The position numbers were made by a program, and so were the translations under genes. Under the pieces are notes generated by a model. The model was not told where the DNA came from. It made no database searches and was given only the letters and a program-made list of their open reading frames with translations. A DNA stretch of 56,668 bases, taken from NCBI GenBank assembly GCA_963696325.1, contig CAVOJV010000050.1, forward strand, positions 1 through 56,668. The letters run 5' to 3'. Every line of letters begins with the position of its first letter. Position 1 is the stretch's first letter. The DNA is from CAVOJV01 sp963696325. Its GTDB lineage: Bacteria > Pseudomonadota > Gammaproteobacteria > Competibacterales > Competibacteraceae. Positions 34,476 through 43,161 of this stretch are shown here, in pieces.

Positions 34476-35419
34476 TTTGCGTTCCCCTTGAGCATGGCGG
34501 TGATGGTCGGCACCAGTCCCTTGGGCATGAAAATCAAGGTAAGCATCAGGATCAGGCCGAATATGACCATTTCCCAGTCCTCAAAGCCGCTGAGCAGTTG
34601 CGGCAACAGGGTGAGGATGGCGGCGCCGATCACTGCGCCAAAGGTGGACGCCATGCCGCCCAGCACCACCATGGTAACCAGTTCGATGGAGTGAAAGAAG
34701 CCAGCCTGATTGGGCGTGATGAAGCCGGCGTAATGAGCGGTCAGGCTGCCCATGATGCTGGCAAAGACCGCTGAGACGACGAACAGCAGCACCTTGTAAT
34801 GCACGGTGTCCACACCCACGACCTGTGCCGCTATCTCGGAACCGTGCACCGCGCGCAGGGCTCGGCCCGCTGGCGAGTCGATAATATTCGTCGCCAGCCA
34901 GACGCTGAGCAGCAGCAACCCGCCGATGATCCAGTACCAGATTTTCTCGCCGTACACTTGCCAGCCGAAGAGCTGAAAGGGTGGCACGGACATACCATCG
35001 GGACCGCCGGTGATCCAGTCCTCGGTGCTGATAACAATCGAGATGATGATACCGAGCCCCAGGGTCGCCATGGCTAGATAGTGACCACTAAGACGCAGGA
35101 TCGGCCGGGCAGTGAGAAAGGCCAGGCTGCCGACCAGCAATACGCCCGCCAGCAGCGCCAGCAGCGATGGCCAGCCGTAATGCGCGGTCAGGATGCCGGT
35201 GGCGTAGGCGCCCAGGCCGAAGAAGCCACCATGGCCAAGGCTGATCTGGCCAGCGTAGCCAACCAGCAGATTCAGGCCGACGACCACGATGGCGCTGATG
35301 CCGATGTGGATAACGACATCGTAGTAATAGGGATTGGGTAGCAACAGCGGCAACCAAGTGATGACCAGGGCCAGCACTGCCATGCCGCCATAGCGAGAGT
35401 TTGCCAGCTTCGCAATCAT
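34472..35419 (-). CDS. livM: Branched-chain amino acid-type ABC permease LivM
   Basis: The start is the ATG at 35419, which shares one base with the livH stop (TAATG), giving 315 residues. An open frame continues upstream but is only the antisense-free shadow of livH. About nine hydrophobic segments are visible. The family motif NLLVGYAGQISLGHGGFFGLGAY appears in two halves (NLLVGYAGQISLGHG and GFFGLGAYATG), with GRALRAVHGSEIAAQVVG as the ATPase-contact loop. It forms the membrane channel with LivH. Confidence 0.93.
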   Translation of the reverse strand: MIAKLANSRYGGMAVLALVITWLPLLLPNPYYYDVVIHIGISAIVVVGLNLLVGYAGQISLGHGGFFGLGAYATGILTAHYGWPSLLALLAGVLLVGSLAFLTARPILRLSGHYLAMATLGLGIIISIVISTEDWITGGPDGMSVPPFQLFGWQVYGEKIWYWIIGGLLLLSVWLATNIIDSPAGRALRAVHGSEIAAQVVGVDTVHYKVLLFVVSAVFASIMGSLTAHYAGFITPNQAGFFHSIELVTMVVLGGMASTFGAVIGAAILTLLPQLLSGFEDWEMVIFGLILMLTLIFMPKGLVPTITAMLKGNAK

Positions 35420-36294
35420 TAAACGCGCTCCGTCCCGCGGGCGCCAAACAGACCGCTGGGTAGAAAGAACAGGATTAGCAGGATGATGATGAAGGGCACC
35501 GCATCCTTGTAGTTGGATGAAATGTAGCCCGCCGCCATGGCCTCGGCGATACCCAGGATCAACCCGCCGACGATAGCGCCCACCGCGCTGCCCAGTCCGC
35601 CCAGTACCGCGGCCACGAAGCCCTTTAGGCCCAGCATGACGCCGACATCGTAAGAGGTGGTGGTTATGGGCGCGATGATGATACCGGCGACGGCGCCCAG
35701 CATGGCCGAGAGACCGAAGGCAATTAACAGGATGAAACGGGTATTGATCCCCATCATGCGCGCCGCGTCCGCGTTGCAGGCGGTGGCCAGGATAGCCTTG
35801 CCCATCAGGGTGCGATTGAAGAACCAGCCCAGGGCGACCACAATGACCAACGTTACCCCCAATACCCAAAGGCTCTGCGGCAGGATGGTGGCGCCGGCGA
35901 TTATAAAGGGTGCCTCGCCGCTAAACGGGGGCAGGGCGTGAAATTCCTTATCCCAAATCACTTGGGCCAAGCCGCGCAGAAAAATGGAAGCTCCGATGGT
36001 GATGATGATGATGGTCACCACCTCGGCGTTCTTAGCCGGTTCCACGGCGAATTTTTCCAATGCCAGTCCGACGAGGATGGTTAGGGCGACGGCACACAGG
36101 ATGGCCAGGGGCATGGGTATGCCGGCGGCCGATAGAAAGACGGCGGCCATGCTGCCGATCATGACAAATTCGCCCTGGGCAAAGTTGATGACGTGGCTGG
36201 CATTATAGATGATCGCAAAACCTAGCCCCACTAAGGCATAGGTAGAGCCGATAGTGACGCCTGAAAATACGTACTGGAGAAATTCTGCGAACAT
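35419..36294 (-). CDS. livH: Branched-chain amino acid-type ABC permease LivH
   Basis: A 291-residue polytopic permease of the LivH family, with YALVGLGFAIIYNASHVINF at the start and the coupling segment FNRTLMGKAILATACNADAARMMG. About eight hydrophobic helices. It is preceded by the binding-protein gene after 84 bases containing a strong hairpin, and overlaps livM by one base. Confidence 0.93.
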   Translation of the reverse strand: MFAEFLQYVFSGVTIGSTYALVGLGFAIIYNASHVINFAQGEFVMIGSMAAVFLSAAGIPMPLAILCAVALTILVGLALEKFAVEPAKNAEVVTIIIITIGASIFLRGLAQVIWDKEFHALPPFSGEAPFIIAGATILPQSLWVLGVTLVIVVALGWFFNRTLMGKAILATACNADAARMMGINTRFILLIAFGLSAMLGAVAGIIIAPITTTSYDVGVMLGLKGFVAAVLGGLGSAVGAIVGGLILGIAEAMAAGYISSNYKDAVPFIIILLILFFLPSGLFGARGTERV

Positions 36295-36324
36295 GGTGCT
36301 GACTCGCGGTGGATGGAAAACAGC

Positions 36325-36348
36325 CCCCGCGCCTTAAGAGGCGCGGGG
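36325..36348 (-). terminator. Intra-operon hairpin between the binding protein and livH
   Basis: CCCCGCGCCT and AGGCGCGGGG form a perfect 10-bp stem with a 4-base loop. On the minus strand it is followed by GGCTGTTTTCC, a short T-run. It probably terminates part of the transcription or protects the upstream mRNA, giving more binding protein than permease. Confidence 0.65.
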
Positions 36349-36378
36349 AGCATGCCAGCAGGTCAGGCGATTAGCCCA

Positions 36379-37533
36379 TTACTCCACGAGCGTCCAGCCG
36401 CCGTTTTTAATCTCCAAAATACGAAAGGCGGAGAGATCGAGACCCATGTGGTCCTCGGGCGACATGTTCACGACGCCAGTAGCGCCAATATAGTTCTTGG
36501 TCTTCTCGATGGCATCGCGCACCTTGGCCTTGTCGGCGCTGCCAGCGCGCTTGATAGCGTCTGTGGCGATCATCAGGCCGTCATAGGCATAGGCGCCGAA
36601 GGTGGAGACAGGGCTTTTGAACGCGTCTTCATAGGTTTTCTTGTAGTCAACCAATACCTTTTTCTGCACGTCGTTAGCGGGCAGCGTGTCCGCGATCAAC
36701 AGCGCCGAGGCTGAAATGCGAACGCCTTCCGCTGCCGCGCCGGCCAGTTCGATGTAGCTGTTGGAAGCCGCGCCATGAGACTCGTAAAAGGGCAGTTTGA
36801 TGCCTAGCTGGGCGTCATTCTTGGTGACAATGGCAGGACCCTGACCGAAGTCGAAGTTAAAGATCGCCTGCACGCCCGGGGTGTTCTTGATCTTGGTCAG
36901 TTGGGCGGTCATATCGGTATCTTTGGGTCCATAGGTTTCGTCCGCCAGGATCTCAATCCCCTCCTTGGGTGCCACGTCCAGGGTTTGCTTGCGGCCAGAA
37001 GCGCCAAAGCCACCCGTGCCGGAGATCAGAGCGATCTTGGTGAGCCCCCGCTTTTTCATATCATTCAGCACCTTAATGGCGGCCATACGGTCGCTTTGCG
37101 GGGTCTTGAAGACCCACTTTTTCACCGGCTCGGTGATTTCTATGCCGCCTGCCAGGGAAATAAAGGGGATCTGCGCCTGTTCCGCCAGGGGGATGGCGGC
37201 CATGGTCGTGCCGGTGGTGGTGCCACCGACGATGATGTCCACTTTATCGTCTTCGATCAGGCGCTTGACGAACGTGCGGGCCTTATTGGCATCGCCGCCA
37301 TCGTCATAATGGACCAGTTCCAGCTTTTTGCCGGCTACCCCTCCCTTGGCATTGATTTTTTCGATGTAAAGCTGGAGGGTTTTAAGTTCCGGGTCGCCAA
37401 GGAAGGAGGCGGGTCCGGTTATGGAAAGGAAGGAACCAATCTTGATGGTATCATCGGCGGCGAAAACGGGGCCGTACCCAATAAGCGCAAACGCAGCAAT
37501 GACCGCGCCCTTGCATGCAAGGGTCTTGAACAT
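36379..37533 (-). CDS. Branched-chain amino acid-type ABC substrate-binding protein
   Basis: A 384-residue periplasmic protein with a signal peptide (ending near GPVFAADD) and the Peripla_BP_6 fold (IKIGSFLSITGPASFLG, VDIIVGGTTTGTTMA, ISGTGGFGASGRKQ). GGAGGAGA lies before the ATG. It is the first gene of the liv unit. Related proteins bind leucine-like amino acids, but also aromatic acids and amides. The PaaA-like gene upstream, on the same strand, makes an aromatic or related ligand plausible. It is paralogous to the protein at 17233. Confidence 0.92.
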   Translation of the reverse strand: MFKTLACKGAVIAAFALIGYGPVFAADDTIKIGSFLSITGPASFLGDPELKTLQLYIEKINAKGGVAGKKLELVHYDDGGDANKARTFVKRLIEDDKVDIIVGGTTTGTTMAAIPLAEQAQIPFISLAGGIEITEPVKKWVFKTPQSDRMAAIKVLNDMKKRGLTKIALISGTGGFGASGRKQTLDVAPKEGIEILADETYGPKDTDMTAQLTKIKNTPGVQAIFNFDFGQGPAIVTKNDAQLGIKLPFYESHGAASNSYIELAGAAAEGVRISASALLIADTLPANDVQKKVLVDYKKTYEDAFKSPVSTFGAYAYDGLMIATDAIKRAGSADKAKVRDAIEKTKNYIGATGVVNMSPEDHMGLDLSAFRILEIKNGGWTLVE

Positions 37534-37760
37534 GGATATATCTCCTCCAAAGGTTTTGGTATTTTTTGTACGATCAATAATTCACCACATCGAGGAAAAT
37601 AGGCACTATCCCATCTTTTTCGGTACTAAGCCGCTGTTTCTATCCTTGACGAAAAACCGTGCCTACTTTTCCTCTTACGTGTTTTCTAATTATAGCTTAC
37701 TGGCCAGCCTTTTAAGGTAGTTACTCTTCCCAAAAAGCCTGCTAACAACGTCGTTCAACT

Positions 37761-38150
37761 CTAGATGCGAGGTAACATCGAGTCCAGCTTCTCACGGGCC
37801 TTGCCAAAGTCTTCCACGCTATCCTCATAGGCTTCCCGCGCTATGGAGTAGCGCTCTACCCGCTCCGTATCGATACCTTTGAAAAGATCCGCCTGAGCTT
37901 TGCGACACTCTTCAAACAGTCGGTCCGCGATCAGCCGGCGGCGCATGTAGACCTTGGCAGCTTCCTGCTGGCTAAGCGTCAGATCCTCGAAGTCCAGGAC
38001 CCTTGGGCGCTGCTGGGTGGTGAAGTCTCCCTGCAGCAGTTTCCACATGCCGCCCCAATCCTCGTCTTCCCCGCCAAATGGCTGGTATCCAAACTTGGCG
38101 AGGACGCTGGCATTGGATTCCACCAATTGGTCTGGTGATGGAGTAATCAT
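37761..38150 (-). CDS. Hypothetical protein next to the PaaA-like oxygenase
   Basis: A 129-residue soluble, charged, mostly helical protein that I do not recognise. Its start lies 6 bases after the stop of the PaaA-like gene and lacks its own clear ribosome site, so it is probably translated by coupling. It could be a small accessory subunit of the di-iron protein in the way PaaB or PaaD assist PaaA, but it does not resemble either. The acidic DEDWGGMW segment and a helical C-terminal half (residues 60-125) are its main features. Confidence 0.7.
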   Translation of the reverse strand: MITPSPDQLVESNASVLAKFGYQPFGGEDEDWGGMWKLLQGDFTTQQRPRVLDFEDLTLSQQEAAKVYMRRRLIADRLFEECRKAQADLFKGIDTERVERYSIAREAYEDSVEDFGKAREKLDSMLPRI

Positions 38151-38156
38151 GGTGGT

Positions 38157-38972
38157 TCACGCCGTTTCGATGGTTGCGCCGCTCTCGGCCCCTTCATAGC
38201 CCATGCGCATGTCGTAGTCAGCCTCGACGCCTTGTGGTACCTCGAAGCCGATATCTCCCAGCCGTGACTCCAGCAACTCCATGTATTCAGCCTGCAGTTC
38301 CTCGGGCTTCTTAACCTTGATGCCGTACTCATAATAGATGTCGAACATCTGCGACTTGGTTTGGCCCGCGGACGGCCGCCCATAGAACCCCAGTCCCATC
38401 TTCATGAACTTGGGAATGCGCTCCTGCATGAATTCGCGGGTTTTTTCACCGCCGAACTCGATGCAGCGCTTGGAGGCCCAGACACCAAACGCCAAGTGAC
38501 CATGCTCTTCCTTATGAACGCGCACATTGGTGCGGGCCCAGGGGAGGTAGGAGCACTCCCGGTACTGTCCCAGGAACGCGACGGCAGCAGGGGTCACCAC
38601 GGTGGAGAACAGCGCGACGTCTTCCCAGCACTCGAAGAACGGAGACCAGTTTTCTTTGCGAAAGCCGTTGATAACATTTACTTTTTTTGGGTCTGGATTG
38701 GTCGGATTACGGGCCAGTTCCTGCAGCCGGACATTTACGTCTACACCCAGGTCCTGCATGAGGTTCCATACATAATAAGCGTGGCCCATCTCTTCCATCA
38801 CTTTCTTAGACAGGCGGTAGGCTTCCTCGGGGCGGGGAGCGAAGCGGTGATTCTCAGCCACGCGCTGGGCCCCGGCATATTCGGAATCGCCCTGAAATGA
38901 CATCAGATTCAGCAGCGCTTTCTTATAGTCTTCCGGTAAAACATCACCCTTGTCATAGGTTTTCCACTTCAT
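38157..38972 (-). CDS. PaaA/PaaC-like ferritin-fold di-iron protein
   Basis: The ATG at 38972 follows GGAGGAAA and gives 271 residues. The fold matches the phenylacetate-CoA epoxidase family (PF05138). All di-iron ligands are visible: Glu31 (GDSEYAG), Glu61-x2-His64 (EEMGHAYYVW), Glu117 (CWEDVALF) and Glu156-x2-His159 (EEHGHLAFG). It is shorter than PaaA (about 310) and no paaBCDE genes are present. It therefore probably oxygenates a different CoA-activated or aromatic substrate with the neighbouring ferredoxin reductase supplying electrons. The divergent PaaX-type repressor likely controls it through the repeats in the gap. Confidence 0.82.
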   Translation of the reverse strand: MKWKTYDKGDVLPEDYKKALLNLMSFQGDSEYAGAQRVAENHRFAPRPEEAYRLSKKVMEEMGHAYYVWNLMQDLGVDVNVRLQELARNPTNPDPKKVNVINGFRKENWSPFFECWEDVALFSTVVTPAAVAFLGQYRECSYLPWARTNVRVHKEEHGHLAFGVWASKRCIEFGGEKTREFMQERIPKFMKMGLGFYGRPSAGQTKSQMFDIYYEYGIKVKKPEELQAEYMELLESRLGDIGFEVPQGVEADYDMRMGYEGAESGATIETA

Positions 38973-38991
38973 GAATAGTTTCCTCCACTGC

Positions 38992-39041
38992 AAAGCGACA
39001 CATAAATTACATTCAACATGCAATTTAATGTATCAATTTGA
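38992..39041. promoter_or_regulatory. Operator-like 50-bp repeat, copy 1
   Basis: Begins AAAGCGACACATAAATTACA and ends TGTATCAATTTGA. It aligns without gaps to 39135-39184 at about 41 of 50 bases. It lies immediately upstream of the PaaA-like gene's ribosome site, so a bound repressor would cover the promoter or transcript start. TACATT and AATGTA form imperfect inverted arms inside it. Confidence 0.6.
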
Positions 39042-39134
39042 GCATGTCAATAGTTTCTGGGCATGCCTATGTTAGGTATGCTTATGTTGCTGCTAACAAA
39101 TGAAGAAAATTTCACCGATTTTTTCATTTCCTAG

Positions 39135-39184
39135 AAAGCGACACATAATTAATATACAATCTGCAAATTATTGTATCAATTTAA
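39135..39184. promoter_or_regulatory. Operator-like 50-bp repeat, copy 2
   Basis: Second copy, 143 bases from the first. It contains a perfect inverted repeat, ATACAAT-N9-ATTGTAT, at 39154-39176. The strikingly AT-rich gap (39024-39347) between the divergent PaaA-like and PaaX-like genes holds nothing else I can name. These are the likely PaaX-family binding sites. Confidence 0.6.
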
Positions 39185-39347
39185 ATGAATCCATGAAGGT
39201 GGTTCAAGCGGGTTGAATAAGGCTGTGGCGGGCACGACTGCCAGTAAGGTGCCACTTGGGATGTATTATTCGTTAAATTTAGCCCAGTTGAGAACTGTTC
39301 ATTACCCTACCTTTATTGATCTAACGACTAATGAATATTAACTAGGC

Positions 39348-40292
39348 ATGGCAAAAGTCCGTTGCGTCGAAGAATTGGTTCAAGAATTCCACAAGACGCG
39401 CCCAATCCGTGGTGGATCACTGATCATTACCGTCTATGGCGACGCCATAACGCCCCATGGCGGTACGGTATGGCTGGGCAGTCTGATCGCGTTGCTGGCC
39501 CCGCTGGGCCTAAATCAGCGGTTGGTCAGAACTGCGGTGTTCCGGTTGTCTAAGGATGGCTGGTTGACTTCCCAGCAAGTCGGCCGACGCAGTTTTTACA
39601 GCATCACCGAATCGGGTAAGCGTCGGTTTGAAAACGCCTTCCGGCGTATCTATGCCAAGCCCTATGTCAAGTGGGATGGGATGTGGCGGATTGTGATTAC
39701 CTCGCAGATAGAGAATGCCCAACGGGAAGCATTGCGAAGGGAATTGGGCTGGCTTGGGTTTGGGACCATCGCGGCCGGCGTGATGGCTCACCCCATGGTT
39801 GACATAGAATCTGTTACAGAGACGTCGCAAGAACTGGGGGTGCAGGACGACGTCATTGTCATGCATGCGCACAAGGATGATCTGTCCTCACTGCAACCAC
39901 TGAAAAGATTGGTGAGGGAATGTTGGAATTTAGAACAGCTTGCCCAGGATTATCAGCGCTTTCTGGACCGGTTTCGACCTATCTTGAAAGCCCTTGAAGG
40001 GATCTCGGATCTGGAGCCGGAACAATGCTTTAAGACCCGTACTTTGCTTATACACGAGTACCGGCGGATTTTGCTCCGCGATCCGCAACTTCCCGATGAG
40101 CTACTGCCATCCGAGTGGGCCGGGGCTTCGGGCCGGCTGCTGTGCCGTAATCTGTACAGATTGATCCAGGAACCTGCGGAGCAGCATTTGCTGCGGGTCT
40201 TGGAAACGGCCGATGGCGCCGTGCCTGAGGTGGCGCCTTATTTTTTCCGGCGCTTTGGAGGGCTGCGGGATGCCGATGCCGTCCAGGCGTAA
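39348..40292 (+). CDS. PaaX-family transcriptional repressor
   Basis: A 314-residue regulator with the three-part PaaX layout. The N-terminal winged helix includes GGSLIITVYGDAITPHGGTV and VRTAVFRLSKDGWL. The central domain includes KWDGMWRIVIT. The C-terminal PaaX domain contains TRTLLIHEYRRILLRDPQLP and LLPSEWAGASG. PaaX proteins repress phenylacetate catabolism and are released by phenylacetyl-CoA. Here the divergent target is a PaaA-like gene, so an aryl- or acyl-CoA effector is likely. Confidence 0.9.
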   Translation: MAKVRCVEELVQEFHKTRPIRGGSLIITVYGDAITPHGGTVWLGSLIALLAPLGLNQRLVRTAVFRLSKDGWLTSQQVGRRSFYSITESGKRRFENAFRRIYAKPYVKWDGMWRIVITSQIENAQREALRRELGWLGFGTIAAGVMAHPMVDIESVTETSQELGVQDDVIVMHAHKDDLSSLQPLKRLVRECWNLEQLAQDYQRFLDRFRPILKALEGISDLEPEQCFKTRTLLIHEYRRILLRDPQLPDELLPSEWAGASGRLLCRNLYRLIQEPAEQHLLRVLETADGAVPEVAPYFFRRFGGLRDADAVQA

Positions 40293-40417
40293 CGCGCTGC
40301 ATACTTGAAGATGATTGTCTTGCGCCGCTCATCTGCAGCGGTGGTTTGCAAAGCATTCGGTTTGAATTGAATTTCTGCACTTGCGCTGGCAAGTATCTCA
40401 AGGCTGGAGTGGAATCG

Positions 40418-41731
40418 ATGAGTAAAAGCTTTGTGATCGTAGGTAGTGGGCCATCCGGCTTTTATATAGCCGACGTCCTCTCCAAGAAACTTCCTGCAGC
40501 GGCCGTGGATATCCTCGATCGCCTGCCCAATCCCTTTGGACTGGTCCGGGGAGGGGTCGCTCCGGATCATCAGGGCACCAAGAACATTACCCGCCAGTTT
40601 GAGCGAACCCTGCAGCGCAGCACGGTACGCTTTCTCGGCAATTTGGAGGTGGGGCGGGATGTAAGCTTCGCGGAACTCAAAACCCTCTATGATGTGGTGA
40701 TCGTGACCATCGGCTCGCCCCAGGATCGCAAATTGGGCATTCCGGGCGAAGACCTGCCTGGCGTGTACGGCTCCTGGACCTTTGTCGGCTGGTATAACGG
40801 TCACCCGGCATACCGTGATCTGGAACCGGATTTAAGCGGCAAAGGCATCGCCATTATTGGGAATGGCAATGTGGCCCTGGATGTGGCACGCATTCTGGCC
40901 AAGACGCCGGCGGAAATGGCCAAATCGGATATTTGCCAGCATGCGCTGGAGGCCATTGCGGCCTCGCCAGTCGAAGACATCTATCTGATTGGCCGACGGG
41001 GTCCGGGAGACGCCAGTTTTACGCCCGCCGAGCTAGGCGAGTTCGCCGATCTCGAGCGTTGCGTGGCGCTGGTCGACAAGGCGCAGATCCCCGCCGAACT
41101 GGACAGCGATGTGGGAGCCAAGGATGACAAGAGCCGCCAGAAGAATCTTGAGATCCTTCGGCGTCTCAGCGAAAACAGGCCCGGCGATAAGCCGCTGCGT
41201 CTGCATTTTCTTTTCTACGCCGCCCCTTTGCAGGTTCTAGGCGATGGCCACGCGCATGGTCTGCGTCTGGAACGTACCCGCGTTGACAGTGGCCGCGCGG
41301 TAAACACGGGGGAGATCTTCGAACTGCCAGTCACTGCGGTCATCACTGCCATCGGTTATCGCAGCGTGCCGTTTCCAGGGCTGCCCTTCGACGAGAACCG
41401 CGGTATTGTATTGAATCAGAACGGTCGCGTGGAACCCGGCGTGTACACGGCAGGTTGGTGCCGGCGTGGCCCCCAGGGGGTGATTCCGGAGAATCGTACC
41501 GACTCGCTGGCGGTAGCCAAGCTAATACTGGAAGACCTGGCTCAGAACCAGCGCCCTGCCCGGCCGGGACCGGTAGCGCTTGACCGTTTGCTGCAGGAGC
41601 GCGGCGTAGTGGTGGTCAGTTATGAGGACTGGTTAAAGATCAACGCCGCTGAAACCCAGCGCGCGGCGGGAGAAAAGCCTCGCGAGAAGTTTGCCCGGGT
41701 CGCGGAAATGCTCACCGTGTTAAACCATTAA
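40418..41731 (+). CDS. Adrenodoxin-type ferredoxin-NADP reductase
   Basis: Starting at the ATG at 40418 (GGAGTGGA upstream) gives 437 residues. FAD-binding motif VGSGPSGFYIADVLSKK, the family segment PNPFGLVRGGVAPDHQGTK, NADP motif IGNGNVALDVARILAK and the C-terminal AGWCRRGPQGVIPENRTDS are those of FprA/adrenodoxin reductases. It transfers electrons from NADPH to a ferredoxin. It follows the PaaX-type gene by 125 bases on the same strand and is a candidate electron donor for the PaaA-like oxygenase. No ferredoxin gene lies beside it. Confidence 0.9.
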   Translation: MSKSFVIVGSGPSGFYIADVLSKKLPAAAVDILDRLPNPFGLVRGGVAPDHQGTKNITRQFERTLQRSTVRFLGNLEVGRDVSFAELKTLYDVVIVTIGSPQDRKLGIPGEDLPGVYGSWTFVGWYNGHPAYRDLEPDLSGKGIAIIGNGNVALDVARILAKTPAEMAKSDICQHALEAIAASPVEDIYLIGRRGPGDASFTPAELGEFADLERCVALVDKAQIPAELDSDVGAKDDKSRQKNLEILRRLSENRPGDKPLRLHFLFYAAPLQVLGDGHAHGLRLERTRVDSGRAVNTGEIFELPVTAVITAIGYRSVPFPGLPFDENRGIVLNQNGRVEPGVYTAGWCRRGPQGVIPENRTDSLAVAKLILEDLAQNQRPARPGPVALDRLLQERGVVVVSYEDWLKINAAETQRAAGEKPREKFARVAEMLTVLNH

Positions 41732-41804
41732 CCGGTAAAGGGCCGTTCCTGGATAGCATGGGCGGCGCGATGGGTGACGAAATCAGTAACTAATAGGGGG
41801 GGTT

Positions 41805-42554
41805 ATGACGGCAAGGCAGGTGGAAGCGGGACAGGGTTGGCAATGGGTGGTGGAGGGCTGGGGGTTGTTCCTCAAGGCCCCCGGTTTATGGATAGTCATG
41901 CTGTTGATTTACATTGTTATCAGCATCGCGTTGTCTTTCATACCGTTGATTGGTGGGGTGGCGGATGCCTTGATAACGCCGGCGCTGATGGGAGGGATGA
42001 TTTATGGAGCCGCCGCCGTGGCCGGTGGGCAGGATCTGGAAATCCAGCATCTGTTCCGCGCCTTTCAGGACCGCAATCGGTTCGGTCCTATGCTCAATTT
42101 GGGTGCGCTATTGCTGGTGGGGTACATCATCGTGGGCTTGGTAGTGGGAGGTTTCTTAGCCAGTTGGATGGTTGGCGGCGGGATGATGAGCGGGGTGCAA
42201 ATGGATCAGCAAACCCTTATCCGGATGATGATGAGCACAGGTATGTTTGTTGTGCTGATTGTCCTGGTAGTGGGGGTGGTGATCACCATGGCCATGTTCT
42301 ATGCAATCCCCCTGGTCATGCTGGCTGGCAGCCCGCCCGTGCAGGCGCTCCAGATTAGTTTTGCGGCTTGCTGGCTTAACATGGGACCTTTTCTCGTCTT
42401 CGGCCTGATCTATCTGGTGCTCGCGTTTCTGGCCGCGATTCCCCTGGGGCTGGGTTTTTTGGTGCTAGGTCCGGTGACCTTTGGCGCCGTTTATTCGAGC
42501 TATCAAGATGTATTCGTCAGCGATGGACTGCTGCAAAAGCGCACGCAGTTGTGA
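41805..42554 (+). CDS. BPSS1780-family membrane protein
   Basis: A 249-residue integral membrane protein with about six hydrophobic segments. The N-terminal pattern ARQVEAGQGWQWVVEGWGLF is the hallmark of the BPSS1780 family, whose function is unknown. GGGGGG lies four bases before the ATG. The middle loop is unusually Met/Gly-rich (GGGMMSGVQMDQ). It ends shortly before a hairpin shared with the convergent PilZ gene. Confidence 0.85.
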   Translation: MTARQVEAGQGWQWVVEGWGLFLKAPGLWIVMLLIYIVISIALSFIPLIGGVADALITPALMGGMIYGAAAVAGGQDLEIQHLFRAFQDRNRFGPMLNLGALLLVGYIIVGLVVGGFLASWMVGGGMMSGVQMDQQTLIRMMMSTGMFVVLIVLVVGVVITMAMFYAIPLVMLAGSPPVQALQISFAACWLNMGPFLVFGLIYLVLAFLAAIPLGLGFLVLGPVTFGAVYSSYQDVFVSDGLLQKRTQL

Positions 42555-42600
42555 CGGGCTATTGGAAAACTGACCGCGTCGCCAACCGCGGCTGTAACCA

Positions 42601-42656
42601 CTAGCTGCAGCGGACGGGTTGAGATGGCTTCCTCGCCATCGCCCCTCCGCTGCTAG
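42601..42656. terminator. Bidirectional hairpin between convergent genes
   Basis: Nested inverted repeats: CTAG/CTAG, CAGCGGA (42608-42614)/TCCGCTG (42646-42652) and GATGGC (42623-42628)/GCCATC (42635-42640). The outer arm includes the PilZ stop codon. No T-run. It likely ends transcription from both sides. Confidence 0.5.
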
Positions 42657-43024
42657 ACTTGTTCATGGAACTTGAAATCGTCAATGATGAGTTGAACCTT
42701 ATACAACTGCTCCATAGTAAGGTCCAGTAAGCGAAAGCCGGTGTCGAAAAAATCTGGATTGATGTCTTTGCTGCTCCACAGACTGAGTGCTTTGAGAAAT
42801 ACTCTTTCTCGTTGTCCCTCTTCCTGGGGAACATCCACGTAAAGGCGGTATTCCTTGTGTACAGGCAAGGGTTGATCGCTGATCAACATCATTCCACTGG
42901 TGGAAATATCCACGATATAGCCCAGCAATTTTCCTGTATCCTGGTCAAAGACACGCAGATAGAAGATAAGATGCCAGCGTTTCAACCCACGCTTTTCGGG
43001 GATGTCTTGGGGTTTTGCGCTCAT
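42653..43024 (-). CDS. PilZ-domain protein
   Basis: A 123-residue protein from the ATG at 43024 (AAGGA eight bases upstream). It is a stand-alone PilZ-like domain with RGLKRWHLIFYLRVFDQDTG and DISTSGMMLISDQPL, the second matching the (D/N)xSxxG cyclic-di-GMP motif. The upstream RxxxR is degenerate (KRGLKRWH), so binding of cyclic-di-GMP is probable but not certain. It probably acts as a small c-di-GMP effector. Confidence 0.82.
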   Translation of the reverse strand: MSAKPQDIPEKRGLKRWHLIFYLRVFDQDTGKLLGYIVDISTSGMMLISDQPLPVHKEYRLYVDVPQEEGQRERVFLKALSLWSSKDINPDFFDTGFRLLDLTMEQLYKVQLIIDDFKFHEQV

Positions 43025-43161
43025 AGTTAAGGTCCTTGAATAAAGAATTGCCAAACGTCCGTATGTCTTTTGCCTCCAGGGGGAAGCTCATCTTAAATAG
43101 TAGTACATCCTTGTCGCAATGCTGTTCGTGGTGGCCCCTTTGGATTGATTTCTCATGGCCT

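Noticed and set aside
35420..35869. N-terminal extension of the livM frame.
   Set aside because: It reads livH out of frame; the TAATG junction at 35419 gives the proper start.
37534..37760. Possible sigma-54 promoter for the liv operon.
   Set aside because: Several GTGCC or TGGCC strings are present but none has the GG-N10-GC spacing.
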